Assembly (NCBI RefSeq): GCF_000721705.1
Contig: NZ_JOJL01000061.1
Coordinates: forward strand, 1-38,418
Direction of reading: 5' to 3'
Source: Actinoplanes subtropicus
GTDB lineage: Bacteria > Actinomycetota > Actinomycetes > Mycobacteriales > Micromonosporaceae
Length of the DNA stretch: 38,418 nucleotides
The position numbers and the translations under genes were made by a program. Shown in pieces: positions 24,285 to 32,479 of the stretch; position 1 is the first letter of the stretch, and every line of letters starts with the position of its first letter. Below the pieces are notes generated by a model that saw only the letters and a program-made list of their open reading frames with translations, was not told where the DNA came from and ran no database searches.

Positions 24285-25076
24285 ATGGTGATGATCAGGT
24301 TCGCGGCACTGGGCGACTCGGTCACCAGCGGATACGGGGACCCCATGCCCGGTGGCGGGTGGCGGGGCTGGGCCGTCCTCCTGGCCGAGACGCTCGGATG
24401 CGAGTTGCACAATCTGGCGGCCAGTGGAGCGCGGATCGGCGACGTGGCCGACCAGCAGCTGCCGGTGGCGCTCGACCTGCGGCCGACGCACGCGTCGGTG
24501 CTGGTCGGCATGAACGACACGCTGCGCGGCGACTTCGACCCGGTCGCCCTCGGCTACCGCCTCACCGACATGGTGGAGCGGCTGACCGCGGGCGGCGCGA
24601 CGGTGATGACCGCCCGGCTGCCCGACCCGGGGCGGATGTTCGGGCTGCCGGGCGCGATCGCCCGGCCGCTGGGCCGCCGGATGGAGGCGCTCAACGAGGT
24701 CCTCGACCGGATCGCGGTGGACTACCGGACGATTCACGTGGACCTGGCCGGGTCGGCGTCGGCCTACGAGCGCAACCACTGGAGCGTGGACCGGCTGCAC
24801 CCGAGCGAACGTGGTCACCGGCTGCTCGCCCACCGGTTCGCGCTCGCGCTGCGCGACGCCGGGCATCCGGTGCCGGCGCTGCCCGGGCTGGAGGCGACCA
24901 ACCCCGAGCCGACCGTCGGCCAGCGGGTCTGGTGGATGGCGACCCAGGGCAACCGGTGGCTGCTGCGCCGGTCGACCGACCTGTTCCCCACTCTGGCGAA
25001 GATGGTGGTGGCCGAGATCCGCCGCCAGCCCGGAACTTGCGATAGAGTCACGGAACTTACGATCCGGGACACCTAG
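24285..25076 (+). CDS. SGNH/GDSL-family hydrolase
   Basis: 263 residues from ATG 24285; GTG 24246 and ATG 24291 are alternatives. Block I is ALGDSVTSGYG with nucleophile S12, block II is GARIGD, block III is VLVGMNDTLRGDF with the oxyanion asparagine, and block V is SVDRLHPSERGH with the D-x-x-H of the triad. No signal peptide is seen, so it is probably a cytoplasmic esterase or deacetylase. Its neighbour is a GH43 xylosidase, so acting on acetylated xylo-oligosaccharides is an attractive guess. The C-terminal codons contain a direct repeat probably involved in controlling the xylosidase gene, so the end of this gene doubles as a regulatory region. Confidence 0.85.
   Translation: MVMIRFAALGDSVTSGYGDPMPGGGWRGWAVLLAETLGCELHNLAASGARIGDVADQQLPVALDLRPTHASVLVGMNDTLRGDFDPVALGYRLTDMVERLTAGGATVMTARLPDPGRMFGLPGAIARPLGRRMEALNEVLDRIAVDYRTIHVDLAGSASAYERNHWSVDRLHPSERGHRLLAHRFALALRDAGHPVPALPGLEATNPEPTVGQRVWWMATQGNRWLLRRSTDLFPTLAKMVVAEIRRQPGTCDRVTELTIRDT
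25031..25064 (+). promoter_or_regulatory. 20-bp-spaced direct repeat upstream of the GH43 gene
   Basis: CGGAACTTGCGAT (25031-25043) and CGGAACTTACGAT (25051-25063) repeat with one mismatch at exactly 20 bp, about two helical turns, 37 bases before ATG 25100. They lie inside the last codons of the SGNH gene. This fits a regulator that binds direct repeats. Confidence 0.55.
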
Positions 25077-25099
25077 GGCAAAGCACGATAGGGGTCAGC

Positions 25100-26761
25100 A
25101 TGACGAGCACCGAGGCCACGACCGCGACCGTCACCGGCCGCGCGATCCAGAACCCGGTGCTCGCCGGCTTCCACCCCGACCCGTCGATCCTGCGGGTGGG
25201 CGCCGACTACTACATCGCCACCTCGACCTTCGAGTGGTATCCGGGCGTACGCCTGCATCACTCGACGAACCTGGTGGACTGGACGCCGCTGGGCGGCGCG
25301 CTGAATGAGAAACGCCTGCTCGACCTGACCGGCGCCGCCGACTCCGGCGGCGTCTGGGCGCCCAGCCTCACCTATGCGCACGGCGAGTTCCACCTGCTCT
25401 ACACCGACGTGGCGACCTTCGCGGGCGGCTACTGGGACCCGCAGAACTACCTGGTCACCGCCCCCTCGGTGAGCGGGCCGTGGTCCGATCCGGTGGTGCT
25501 GCACGGGCGCGGTTTCGACGCCTCGCTCTTCCACGACGAGGACGGCTCGACCTGGATGCTGTCGATGGTCGCCGACGCCCGGCCGGGCCACAACCGGTTC
25601 GCCGGCATCTCGATCCAGCGGTACGACCGGTCGCTGCGGCAGCTGACCGGCGCCGAACACATGATCTTCCGGGGCACCGCGGCGAAGGTGACCGAGGCGC
25701 CCAACCTCTACCGCAAGGACGGCTGGTACTACCTGGTCACCGCCGAGGGCGGCACCAGCTGGGAGCACCAGGTCACGGTCGCGCGGTCGCGGGCGATCCT
25801 CGGGCCGTACGAGGCGGATCCGGCCGGCCCGCTGCTCACCTCGAACGGCCACCCGCACCTCGCCCTGCAGAAGGCGGGCCACGGCAGCCTGGTCGAGACG
25901 CCGGCCGGGCAGTGGTACCTCGCGCACCTGGTCGGCCGGCCGTATTCACCGCTCGGCCGCTGCGTGCTCGGTCGCGAGTCGGCGATCCAGGAGGTGACCT
26001 GGAGCGAGGAGGGCTGGCCGCGGATCGAGGGCGGCATCCCGGCCGACACCGTGCCGGCCCCGCTCGGCGTGACCGTGCCGCCGGAGCGACCGGTCTCCTC
26101 CGACGAACGCGAGACGGACGACTTCGACGGGCCCACGCTCGGCGTGAACTGGTCGACGCTGCGCCGGCCGGCCACCCCGGACTGGGTGTCGCTGACCGCG
26201 CGGCCCGGCTTCCTGCGGATCACCGGCGGCCAGTCGCCGATGAGCCGGCACCGGCCCAGCCTGGTGGCGCGGCGGGTGGTGGCCCGCGCGTGCGAGTTCG
26301 ACGCGGTGCTGGAGTTCGCGCCCCGCAACTACCGGCAACTTGCCGGTATCACGGCGTACTACAACACCCGGAACTGGTACTACCTGAACGTGTCGGCCGA
26401 GGACGACGGCACGCCGGTGCTCGGGCTGCTCGCCTGCGACAGCGGCACGGTGCGGGCGGTGCCCGACGCCCGGGTCGAGGTGACCGGCGGGCGCCGGATC
26501 GGCCTGCGGCTGCGGCTCGCCGGCGAGGAGCTTTCTTTCGCGTACGCGATGGAGCCCGACCGCTCCGAGCCGGATTGGACGGCGATCGGCCCGTCCTTCG
26601 ACGCGACCACGCTGTCCGACGAGTACGCGGCGACGGTCGTCGCGGGCGAGCCGGAGGCGTGGGGCTTCACCGGCGCGTTCGCCGGGATGTGGGTGCAGGA
26701 TCTGGGCGCCGAGGGCGGGTTCGCCGACTACGACCGCGCCTCGTACAGGACCTCTGGGTGA
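25100..26761 (+). CDS. GH43 beta-xylosidase / alpha-L-arabinofuranosidase
   Basis: 553 residues without signal peptide, so intracellular. The five-bladed propeller starts with NPVLAGFHPDPSILRVG. The expected acids are D27 (general base, in HPDPS), D140 (FDASLFHDEDG, pKa modulator) and E199 (VTEAPNLYRK, general acid). A C-terminal beta-sandwich from about residue 340 (DDFDGPTLGVNWSTLRRP to the end) is that of two-domain GH43 beta-xylosidases. It would release xylose from xylo-oligosaccharides after uptake. The ribosome-binding site AGGGG is at 25090-25094. Control through the direct repeat upstream is inferred. A strong hairpin terminator follows. Confidence 0.92.
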   Translation: MTSTEATTATVTGRAIQNPVLAGFHPDPSILRVGADYYIATSTFEWYPGVRLHHSTNLVDWTPLGGALNEKRLLDLTGAADSGGVWAPSLTYAHGEFHLLYTDVATFAGGYWDPQNYLVTAPSVSGPWSDPVVLHGRGFDASLFHDEDGSTWMLSMVADARPGHNRFAGISIQRYDRSLRQLTGAEHMIFRGTAAKVTEAPNLYRKDGWYYLVTAEGGTSWEHQVTVARSRAILGPYEADPAGPLLTSNGHPHLALQKAGHGSLVETPAGQWYLAHLVGRPYSPLGRCVLGRESAIQEVTWSEEGWPRIEGGIPADTVPAPLGVTVPPERPVSSDERETDDFDGPTLGVNWSTLRRPATPDWVSLTARPGFLRITGGQSPMSRHRPSLVARRVVARACEFDAVLEFAPRNYRQLAGITAYYNTRNWYYLNVSAEDDGTPVLGLLACDSGTVRAVPDARVEVTGGRRIGLRLRLAGEELSFAYAMEPDRSEPDWTAIGPSFDATTLSDEYAATVVAGEPEAWGFTGAFAGMWVQDLGAEGGFADYDRASYRTSG

Positions 26762-26771
26762 AGAGGGGTGT

Positions 26772-26800
26772 CCGGGCCGGGAGGGGCGCTCCCGGCCCGG
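26772..26800 (+). terminator. Hairpin terminator after the GH43 gene
   Basis: CCGGGCCGGGAG (26772-26783) pairs perfectly with CTCCCGGCCCGG (26789-26800) over the loop GGGCG. It lies between convergent genes and could serve both. Confidence 0.7.
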
Positions 26801-26822
26801 GCATTGAACCCTGAAGCTCCGC

Positions 26823-27446
26823 CTATTTCGCCCCTGCGATGATCGCCAGGACCTTGCCGGTGTTGATGCCGGTCGAGGAGCAGGCCACGGTGGAGCCGAC
26901 CACCAGGATCGACGTGCTCTCCTGCGGCGGCACGACCCGGTAGCCCTTGACGTTGACCGGCTTGCACTTGACCGGGTCGACCTCGTCGGGCAGGTGGTAC
27001 GCGAGGGTGGCATGCGCCTTCGCCCCCGGCGCGAGCACGACCGGGGCGGCGGGGCCGGTGTCTGGGGTGAACGGCTTGTTGACCGTCTTGCCGGTCTTGG
27101 CGCTGATCCAGGACACGGTCGGATAGCCGGTCAGCGAGCATTTGCCCGCCGACTTGTTGGTGAACACCAGCGACAGGTAGAGCACGCCGGCGTTGGACTC
27201 GACGCCGCCGGTCTCGGCCTTCAGCCCACCGGTGTGGCAGCGGGTGACGCCGCTCGCCGCCGCGGTGCCGCCGGCGGCCGGGGTGGCCTCGGCGGTGCGG
27301 TTCGACGGGATCGGCGGCTCGGTCGCGGCGCCGGGGGGGACCACCCAGGCGGCACCGCGGTCGGCGGTCACCGGCGGCTTGTCGTTCGAGCAGGCGGTGA
27401 CCAGCACGAGGGGCAGGGCGGCAAGAAGATAAGGAAGACGTCTCAT
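26823..27446 (-). CDS. DUF4232-like secreted lipoprotein
   Basis: 207 residues from ATG 27446. The lipoprotein signal is MRRLPYLLAALPLVLVTAC, with C19 as the lipidated residue. A Pro/Thr/Ala linker follows, then a beta-sandwich with four conserved cysteines (VTRCHTGGL, GKCSLTGYPTVSW, PVKCKPVNVKGY and STVACSSTG). CxxGxL, LxFTNxSxxxCxLxGYPxVS and a C-terminal cysteine are the marks of the DUF4232 family, common in actinomycetes and anchored outside the membrane. Function is unknown. It is convergent with the xylosidase gene and divergent from the TetR gene. Confidence 0.85.
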   Translation of the reverse strand: MRRLPYLLAALPLVLVTACSNDKPPVTADRGAAWVVPPGAATEPPIPSNRTAEATPAAGGTAAASGVTRCHTGGLKAETGGVESNAGVLYLSLVFTNKSAGKCSLTGYPTVSWISAKTGKTVNKPFTPDTGPAAPVVLAPGAKAHATLAYHLPDEVDPVKCKPVNVKGYRVVPPQESTSILVVGSTVACSSTGINTGKVLAIIAGAK

Positions 27447-27539
27447 CGGAACCTTGTGGTCGGGCGGGGTCCACGTGGTCGGGCCGGGTCCCGTTCATCA
27501 AACCCCATCCGGGCCACGCCGGCACACCCGCCCCCTGCG

Positions 27540-27558
27540 CGAACACGTTCGTTACGAT
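27540..27558. promoter_or_regulatory. TetR operator-like palindrome overlapping a leaderless promoter
   Basis: CGAACACGTTCG (27540-27551) is a perfect inverted repeat around a 2-base centre, immediately before TACGAT (27553-27558), which is seven bases before ATG 27566. Autorepression by the TetR protein is inferred. The spacing differs from the actinobacterial SOS box. Confidence 0.5.
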
Positions 27559-27565
27559 CGGCGGC

Positions 27566-28240
27566 ATGAGGAAAGCCCCGGTCAGCCGCCGTGATCGTCC
27601 CGCGAAGCCGCCGCTGAGCCGGGACGGGGTGATCGCCGTGGCCCTCCGTCTGCTGCGGGAGGAGGGGCTGGAGAAGGTCACCATGCGACGGGTGGCCAGT
27701 GAGCTGGATACCGGGCCGGCCTCGCTGTACGTCTACGTCGCGAACATGGCCGAGTTGCATGGCGCCCTGCTGGACGACCTCCTGTCCGATTTATCCGACA
27801 AATCCCCGTGCGGGGGTTGGCGCCATCGGATCATCGCCCTATTGGACGAATATCGCGAAATACTGGACAAGTACCCCGGGCTCGCGCGGTCGGTGTTGCT
27901 TCTGCGGCCGGCCGGTCCCCGATACCTGCGCCTGATCGACACCCTCCTCGGCCTGCTGCACGAGGGTGGCGTCCCGCCGGCCCAGGCCGCCTGGGGTGTC
28001 GACCTGCTGCTGCAGATGACCACCGCCTCGGCGGCCGAGCACGGCGACGGCGACGACAAGGCGGGCGACCAGCAGATGGAGGCGGTGAGCGAAGCCGGCC
28101 CGGCCGACTACCCGAACGTCAGCCGGGTCAGGGACGAGCTCTTCGCCGGTACCGGCATGGAGCGGCGGCGCTGGGCATTGACCGCCCTCCTGGAGGGCAT
28201 CGCCGCCACCCCGCGGAGCGCCGCCGCCCCACCGGCCTGA
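27566..28240 (+). CDS. TetR-family transcriptional regulator (TetR_C class)
   Basis: 224 residues. The helix-turn-helix is at residues 15-60: PPLSRDGVIAVALRLLREEGLEKVTMRRVASELDTGPASLYVYVANMAELHGALLDDLL, with the TetR_N recognition helix GPASLYVYV. The C-terminal domain (DEYREILDKYPGLARSVLLLRPAGPRYLRLIDTLLGLL) matches the tetracycline-repressor-type ligand domain. No efflux pump gene is adjacent; the nearest genes are a divergent DUF4232-like lipoprotein and a downstream secreted protein, so targets are uncertain. A palindrome overlaps its promoter. Confidence 0.88.
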   Translation: MRKAPVSRRDRPAKPPLSRDGVIAVALRLLREEGLEKVTMRRVASELDTGPASLYVYVANMAELHGALLDDLLSDLSDKSPCGGWRHRIIALLDEYREILDKYPGLARSVLLLRPAGPRYLRLIDTLLGLLHEGGVPPAQAAWGVDLLLQMTTASAAEHGDGDDKAGDQQMEAVSEAGPADYPNVSRVRDELFAGTGMERRRWALTALLEGIAATPRSAAAPPA

Positions 28241-28266
28241 CAGCCGCCTCGCCGCACAGCGCGGCC

Positions 28267-28331
28267 GCGGCCGCCCGGCCCGCCTGCCATCCGTCTCGGC
28301 TCAGAGTGCCGCTGCGGCCGCCCGGCCCGCC
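28267..28331. repeat. 18-bp direct repeat in the TetR/secreted-protein gap
   Basis: GCGGCCGCCCGGCCCGCC occurs at 28267-28284 and 28314-28331, 47 bp apart. The surrounding 250 bases contain no gene; the repeat is of simple GC-rich composition. Confidence 0.5.
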
Positions 28332-28491
28332 GGCCGCCCCGAGTAGCGGCAGCCAGAAGGCCCGGTCACCGCCGGCTGGAGAACCCGGACGGGTGACGGC
28401 GCCGGATAGCGGCTCCGGGCCCCGCGCGCGGCAGCAGAATCCCGGTTCGGAGCCTGGAGTCTCCGGGCCCGAGCCGGAGGGAGATCTCGCC

Positions 28492-29073
28492 GTGGCCGCC
28501 ACGTCCGAACGCTGGTCCCGGCACCTCGCCGCACTGCTGGTGGGCGTCTGTGCCGTCGCCGTCGTCAATGCCCCGGCCGACGCGGCCCCGGCCCGAGCCG
28601 CGCACACGCCGCACGACACCCCGAACGGGACGCCGCGCCTGACCGGCGCGCAGCGGGCCGTGCTGCTGGACGCGACCCGCCGGTTCCGCGACGTCCGGCG
28701 GGCGATCACGGCCGGCTACCTGCCCACCAGGGACTGCATGCCCGGGATGGGCTTCCACTACGTCAACCCGGCGCTGGCCGGCGACCCGAACATCGACCCG
28801 ACCCGGCCGGAGGTCCTCGTCTACACCGCCGCCGGCGGGAAGGCGCGGCTGGCCGCGCTGGAGTACTTCCGCGCCGACGCCGACCAGAACCTCGAGACCG
28901 ACCAGGACCGGCCCACGCTGTTCGGCCACCCCTTCAACGGGCCGATGCCCGGCCACCCGCTGCCGCCCGGCCGGCCGCCCATGCCGATCCATTACGACCT
29001 GCACGTGTGGCTCTACCAGAACAACCCGAGCGGCGAGTTCGCCACCACCAACCCCCAGGTCGACTGCCACTGA
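28492..29073 (+). CDS. Conserved secreted protein of unknown function
   Basis: 193 residues from GTG 28492, with GGAGGGAG (28476-28483) as ribosome-binding site. The N-terminus (RWSRHLAALLVGVCAVAVVNAPADAAPARA) is a signal peptide. The mature protein has two cysteines (TRDCMPGMGFHYVNPAL and the C-terminal VDCH) and the blocks RPEVLVYTAAGG, LAALEYFRADADQN, TLFGHPFNGPMPGHPLPPGRPPMPIHYDLHVWLYQNNPSGEF. The GMGFHYVNP and MPIHYDLHVWLYQNNPSG blocks recur in a widespread uncharacterised exported family with several histidines that could bind metal (inference). A longer upstream reading is open but of poor coding character. It converges on the maleylacetate reductase gene with 12 bases between stops. 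Confidence 0.72.
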   Translation: MAATSERWSRHLAALLVGVCAVAVVNAPADAAPARAAHTPHDTPNGTPRLTGAQRAVLLDATRRFRDVRRAITAGYLPTRDCMPGMGFHYVNPALAGDPNIDPTRPEVLVYTAAGGKARLAALEYFRADADQNLETDQDRPTLFGHPFNGPMPGHPLPPGRPPMPIHYDLHVWLYQNNPSGEFATTNPQVDCH

Positions 29074-29085
29074 GCCGCCGCCAGC

Positions 29086-30111
29086 TCATCCGGCAGCCGA
29101 GGCGGGTGGCGGGTCTCCCGCCCAGGCGGCGTGCAGCAGCTCCCGCACGCCGGCGGCGGTCACCGGCCGCGGATTGGGGAAGTCGGCCGCCGCGACGACC
29201 TCGGCGACCCGGTCGATGTCGGCGGCGGCCATGCCCAGTTCGCGCAGCGATCGGGGCGCGCCGAGCTCGCCTTCGAGCCGCCAGAGCGAGCCGCCGTCCG
29301 GCGTTCCGCCGTTGTAGGCGAGCACATGCGGCAGCACCACCGTGTGCGTTTCGGCGTGCGGCAGGTTGAGCGTGCCGCCGAGGGTGTGGCACAGCTTGTG
29401 GTGCAGGCCCATCGTGGTCGCGCCGAGCACCGCCCCGCACAGCCATGCGCCGTACAGCGCGTCGGCCCGGGCGGCCGCGTCCTCGGGGGCGGCCACGATC
29501 GCCGGCAGCGCGGCGGTCAGCGCCCGGATGCCCTCCCGGGCCATCAGCGCGACGACCGGCGAGCCGTCCGGGGCGTACAGGCCCTCGGCGGCGTGCGCCA
29601 TCGCGTTGATCCCGCTGGTCACGGCCAGGCCGACCGGCATGCTCAGGGTGAGCGACGGGTCGTAGACCACGCTGACCGGGAGCACCCGGCGATCACGGCC
29701 GGTGCGCTTGGCGCCACTTTCGGTCAGCCCCCAGACCGGCGTCATTTCCGATCCGGCGTACGTGGTCGGCACGGCGACCACCGGCAACCCCTGTTCCAAC
29801 GCGACCGCTTTGCCGAGCCCGATCGCCGATCCCCCGCCGACGGCGACGCAGCCGTCGGCGCCCAAGTCGGCCGCCACCCCGCGGGCCCGCCGGGCCACCT
29901 CGACCGGTACGTGCATGGTCGCCTCGGGCAGGATGCCCCCGCAGCGCTCGCCGAGCGCGGCGGCGACCCGCTTGCCGACCGCCTCCTGGCGCGGCCCGCA
30001 CAGCACCAGAACCCGCTCCAGCCCGAGCTTCTCGACCTCCTCGGGCAGCCGGTCGAGCGAACCGGCGCCGAACACCACCCGCATCGGCAGCGCGTCGTAG
30101 ACGAAGTTCAT
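29086..30111 (-). CDS. Maleylacetate reductase
   Basis: A 341-residue iron-alcohol-dehydrogenase-fold protein starting MNFVYDALPMRVVFGAGSLDRLPEE. GCVAVGGGSAIGLGKAVAL is the nucleotide-binding loop and PTTYAGSEMTPVWG is typical of maleylacetate reductases; INAMAHAAEGLYA and GLHHKLCHTLGG supply the metal-site histidines (not all members keep the metal). It reduces maleylacetate to 3-oxoadipate with NAD(P)H, the step after hydroxyquinol ring cleavage. ATG 30111 overlaps the dioxygenase stop by 4 bases (ATGA), so the two enzymes are made together. The last residues (GDPPPASAAG) are low complexity. Confidence 0.92.
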   Translation of the reverse strand: MNFVYDALPMRVVFGAGSLDRLPEEVEKLGLERVLVLCGPRQEAVGKRVAAALGERCGGILPEATMHVPVEVARRARGVAADLGADGCVAVGGGSAIGLGKAVALEQGLPVVAVPTTYAGSEMTPVWGLTESGAKRTGRDRRVLPVSVVYDPSLTLSMPVGLAVTSGINAMAHAAEGLYAPDGSPVVALMAREGIRALTAALPAIVAAPEDAAARADALYGAWLCGAVLGATTMGLHHKLCHTLGGTLNLPHAETHTVVLPHVLAYNGGTPDGGSLWRLEGELGAPRSLRELGMAAADIDRVAEVVAAADFPNPRPVTAAGVRELLHAAWAGDPPPASAAG

Positions 30112-30968
30112 CGCTGCAGCACGATGTCGAAGGTCAGCGTCCGGAACGGGTTGTCCAGCCCCAGCTCGGCGGCGCGGGCCGGATCGTCGACCACCGGAAC
30201 GTCCCGGATCAGGCTCTCCTTGACCCCGAAGACGGCATCGGAATCGAGGTACGGGCTGTCCGCCACGAAGACGTGCGTGGTCACCGTTTGATAGCCGGGG
30301 GCGGAGACGATGAAGTGCAGGTGCGCCGGCCGGTACGGATGCCGCCCGGTCGCGGAGAGGAGCTGCCCGACCGGACCGTCGTCCGGGATCGGGTAGTACT
30401 TGGGCACGATCGATCGGAACCAGTACCGTCCGTCGTCATCGGTCGTGAACAGTCCCCGCAGGTTCAGCTCCGGCTGGACGCCCGGCTGCTGCACGTCGTA
30501 GAAGCCGTCGTCGTTGGCCTGCCAGATGTCCACCTGCGCGCCCGGCACCGGCTCGCCGCCGGTGCCGGTCACCCGGCCGGAGACCAGGCAGGGCGTGCCC
30601 TTGCCGTCCAGCGCCACGTCGTCGCCCAGCTCGCGCGGCGGCGACGCGACGACGTGGAACGGCCCGAGCACGGTCGACTCGGTGGACCCGCGGCCGGCCC
30701 GGTGGTTGATGGTCTCGACCAGCATCGAGACCCCGAGCACGTCGGAGAGCAGGATGACCTCCTGCCGGTTCGCGTCGCACTTCTGCCCGGTCCGGGTCAG
30801 GAAATCGATCGCCGTGGCCCACTCGGCCTCGGTGAGCTCGACCTCCTTGACGAACGCGTGCAGGTGCTCGACCAGGGCGCCCATCACCTCGCGCAGCCGG
30901 TCGTCGGGGGTGTTGGCAAAGCTCGCGGCCACGACCTCGGCCGAGTGCTCCTCGCTGAACGTGTTCAC
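30108..30968 (-). CDS. Intradiol ring-cleavage dioxygenase, probably hydroxyquinol 1,2-dioxygenase
   Basis: 286 residues. An N-terminal helical dioxygenase domain (residues 1-100) precedes the catalytic beta-sandwich (VSGRVTGTGGEPVPGAQVDIWQANDDGFYDVQ). Fe(III) ligands expected for the family are Y157 (GFYDVQ), a tyrosine of KYYPIP (191/192), and H216 and H218 in RPAHLHF. It splits 1,2,4-trihydroxybenzene to maleylacetate. Hydroxyquinol rather than catechol is chosen because the maleylacetate reductase follows directly and no muconate cycloisomerase is present; chlorocatechol is less likely. No monooxygenase supplying hydroxyquinol (for example resorcinol hydroxylase) is in the window. The start is 34 bases after the stop of the codirectional LexA-like gene. 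Confidence 0.88.
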   Translation of the reverse strand: MNTFSEEHSAEVVAASFANTPDDRLREVMGALVEHLHAFVKEVELTEAEWATAIDFLTRTGQKCDANRQEVILLSDVLGVSMLVETINHRAGRGSTESTVLGPFHVVASPPRELGDDVALDGKGTPCLVSGRVTGTGGEPVPGAQVDIWQANDDGFYDVQQPGVQPELNLRGLFTTDDDGRYWFRSIVPKYYPIPDDGPVGQLLSATGRHPYRPAHLHFIVSAPGYQTVTTHVFVADSPYLDSDAVFGVKESLIRDVPVVDDPARAAELGLDNPFRTLTFDIVLQR

Positions 30969-30976
30969 GTGCCCAG

Positions 30977-31007
30977 CCTAGGGTCTGTCCGGCCGGGCAG
31001 ACCTAGG
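30977..31007. promoter_or_regulatory. Long inverted repeat between the LexA-like gene and the dioxygenase gene
   Basis: Left arm CCTAGGGTCTG (30977-30987) and right arm CAGACCTAGG (30998-31007) pair with one bulged G around a CCGGCCGG-type centre. It fills almost the whole 34-base gap and includes the LexA-like gene's stop codon. There is no T-run on the minus strand after it, so an operator is at least as likely as a terminator. Confidence 0.6.
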
Positions 31008-31671
31008 TCCGGCGCATGACCGAGACGACCTTTCCCAGGATGACCGCGCGGTCGCCGTCGATGTCCCGGTAGGCGGCGTTGCGTGGCTCCAGGATCACGT
31101 GGCCGCCGCGCCGCCGGTACACCTTGACCGTCGCCTCGTCGTCGATCATCGCGGCCACGATGTCGCCGTTGTAGGCCTCGCTCTGCTGCTTGACGATGAC
31201 CAGGTCGCCGTCGCAGATCGCCGCGTCGATCATCGAGTCGCCGCGCACCCGCAGCGCGAACAAGTTGCCCTTGCCGACCAGTTCGTGCGGCAGGTTCAGC
31301 ACCTCGTCCGAGTTCTGTTCGGCCAGGATCGGCGTGCCGGCGGCGATGTCGCCCAGCAGCGGCACCCCGATCGTGTCGCTCTTCGGCCGGTCCTCGGCGG
31401 GCCGCAGGAACATCCGGACGTCGACCGGCCGGGTCGCCGTGCCGCGCCGCAGATACCCGAGGTCCTCGAGGGCCCGCAGATGCCGGCTCACCGACGAGGC
31501 GGAGAGCCCGACCGCGTCACCGATCTCCCGCGTCGACGGCGAATAGCCGTGCCGCAGCGCCGACTGCTGAATGACCGCGAGGATCCGGCGCTGCCGTTCT
31601 CCCAGCTCCGAGCCGTCCCGTTCCGAGCCGTCCAGGTGTTCCAGTGTCACCCCAGGATCTTGCCGCATCAT
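31003..31671 (-). CDS. LexA-like self-cleaving repressor (probable paralogue)
   Basis: 222 residues from ATG 31671; GTG 31650 is an alternative. The N-terminal winged helix ([53 protein letters not shown]) and the C-terminal S24 peptidase domain are intact: cleavage site A111-G112 in GDIAAGTP, S146 in VRGDSMID and K183 in EATVKVYRR. Cleavage would be triggered by RecA filaments if it behaves like LexA. The recognition helix reads [12 protein letters not shown], whereas canonical actinobacterial LexA has SSVAHQLKxL, so DNA specificity may differ. No good SOS box is seen upstream (31762-31773 GAATCCCGGTTC has one mismatch). It lies 34 bases upstream of, and in the same direction as, the hydroxyquinol genes. 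Confidence 0.85.
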   Translation of the reverse strand: MMRQDPGVTLEHLDGSERDGSELGERQRRILAVIQQSALRHGYSPSTREIGDAVGLSASSVSRHLRALEDLGYLRRGTATRPVDVRMFLRPAEDRPKSDTIGVPLLGDIAAGTPILAEQNSDEVLNLPHELVGKGNLFALRVRGDSMIDAAICDGDLVIVKQQSEAYNGDIVAAMIDDEATVKVYRRRGGHVILEPRNAAYRDIDGDRAVILGKVVSVMRRT

Positions 31672-31921
31672 CCGCGTGCGGGAGATGCGGCGCGCCGTCG
31701 GCCACCCACTCAAGCCCGGCGGTCGCGGCACGGCCCGGACCGGACGCCTGGCTCGCGAGGCGAATCCCGGTTCACGGCCGCTGCGGTCGGGCGGGCTGCC
31801 GGGCGTACGGTATCGGTCCGGGTTTGACGATGTTTCAGGGTGACCGAGTGAAGTTGTTCGTCATGCGGCGACGCCAGGACGCGCTGACCGACATCCTCTG
31901 TCAGCAGCGAGGCGTGGCATC

Positions 31922-32431
31922 ATGCCGCGCATGGAAATCCTGCCCGGGGAGGGCGTCGCAGCGGCGAAGGTCGGCGAGAGCCGCGAGGTGGTCGAGGCGC
32001 GGCTGGGGGCGCCGGTCCATCCTGGACGCGAGGACAAGGCCATTTACGAAACGGTCCCGATGCTGATTCTCACCTATGCCGAGGACGACACGGTCGAGGT
32101 CGTCGAGATCGGTTACACCGGCGACGGCGGGGAGGAGGTGTTCTTCGACGGGGTGCAGCTGACCTACCGGTTCATGGCGGACGTGGTGGCCGACCTCGCC
32201 GCGCGCGGATACGCGCACGAACCGATCGATGTGGGCTATCGGTTCGAGCCGGGATTCGCGTTGTTCTCGATGGGCGCACGCACGGCCCGCGACCTGGATC
32301 CGTCGGCCTCGGCGGACGACGAACGGGAAATCGTCGAGGGCGTGTCGGTGGCGCCGTACGACTACTTCCGGGAGCCGACCGACGAGGAGTTCGAGGAGTA
32401 CTTCCGCGGCATCGAGGAGCGCTACGGCTGA
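31922..32431 (+). CDS. Hypothetical acidic protein
   Basis: 169 residues from ATG 31922; ATG 31931 is equally plausible. The sequence is soluble and acidic (MEILPGEGVAAAKVGESREVVEARLGAPVH, IYETVPMLILTYAEDDTVEVVEIGYTGDGGEEVFFDGVQL, PTDEEFEEYFRGIEERYG). Alternating strands and helices recall small immunity- or SMI1-like proteins, but I cannot name a family. The 250-base gap to the divergent LexA-like gene contains no other supported gene. A 20-base piece of its 3' end (TCGAGGAGCGCTACGGCTGA) is duplicated with one change 27 bases downstream. Confidence 0.65.
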   Translation: MPRMEILPGEGVAAAKVGESREVVEARLGAPVHPGREDKAIYETVPMLILTYAEDDTVEVVEIGYTGDGGEEVFFDGVQLTYRFMADVVADLAARGYAHEPIDVGYRFEPGFALFSMGARTARDLDPSASADDEREIVEGVSVAPYDYFREPTDEEFEEYFRGIEERYG

Positions 32432-32458
32432 AGCGGCCTCGAGGAGCGCCACGGCTGA
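32412..32458 (+). repeat. 20-bp duplication of a gene end
   Basis: TCGAGGAGCGCTACGGCTGA (32412-32431) recurs as TCGAGGAGCGCCACGGCTGA (32439-32458), including the stop codon. It is a short tandem duplication just before the IclR gene promoter. Confidence 0.8.
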
Positions 32459-32466
32459 CGGGAAGG

Positions 32467-32472
32467 TACTGT
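32467..32472 (+). promoter_or_regulatory. Putative -10 element for leaderless IclR gene transcription
   Basis: TACTGT lies seven bases before ATG 32480, with no ribosome-binding site in between. Confidence 0.45.
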
Positions 32473-32479
32473 TCGCGGC

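Noticed and set aside
27540..27551. CGAACACGTTCG considered as an SOS (LexA) box
   Set aside because: The half-sites are separated by 2 bases, not the 4 of the actinobacterial GAAC-N4-GTTC box; a TetR operator is the better reading.
31762..31773. GAATCCCGGTTC as a LexA autoregulatory box
   Set aside because: It has a mismatch in a key half-site and lies about 90 bases before the LexA-like start; too weak to claim.
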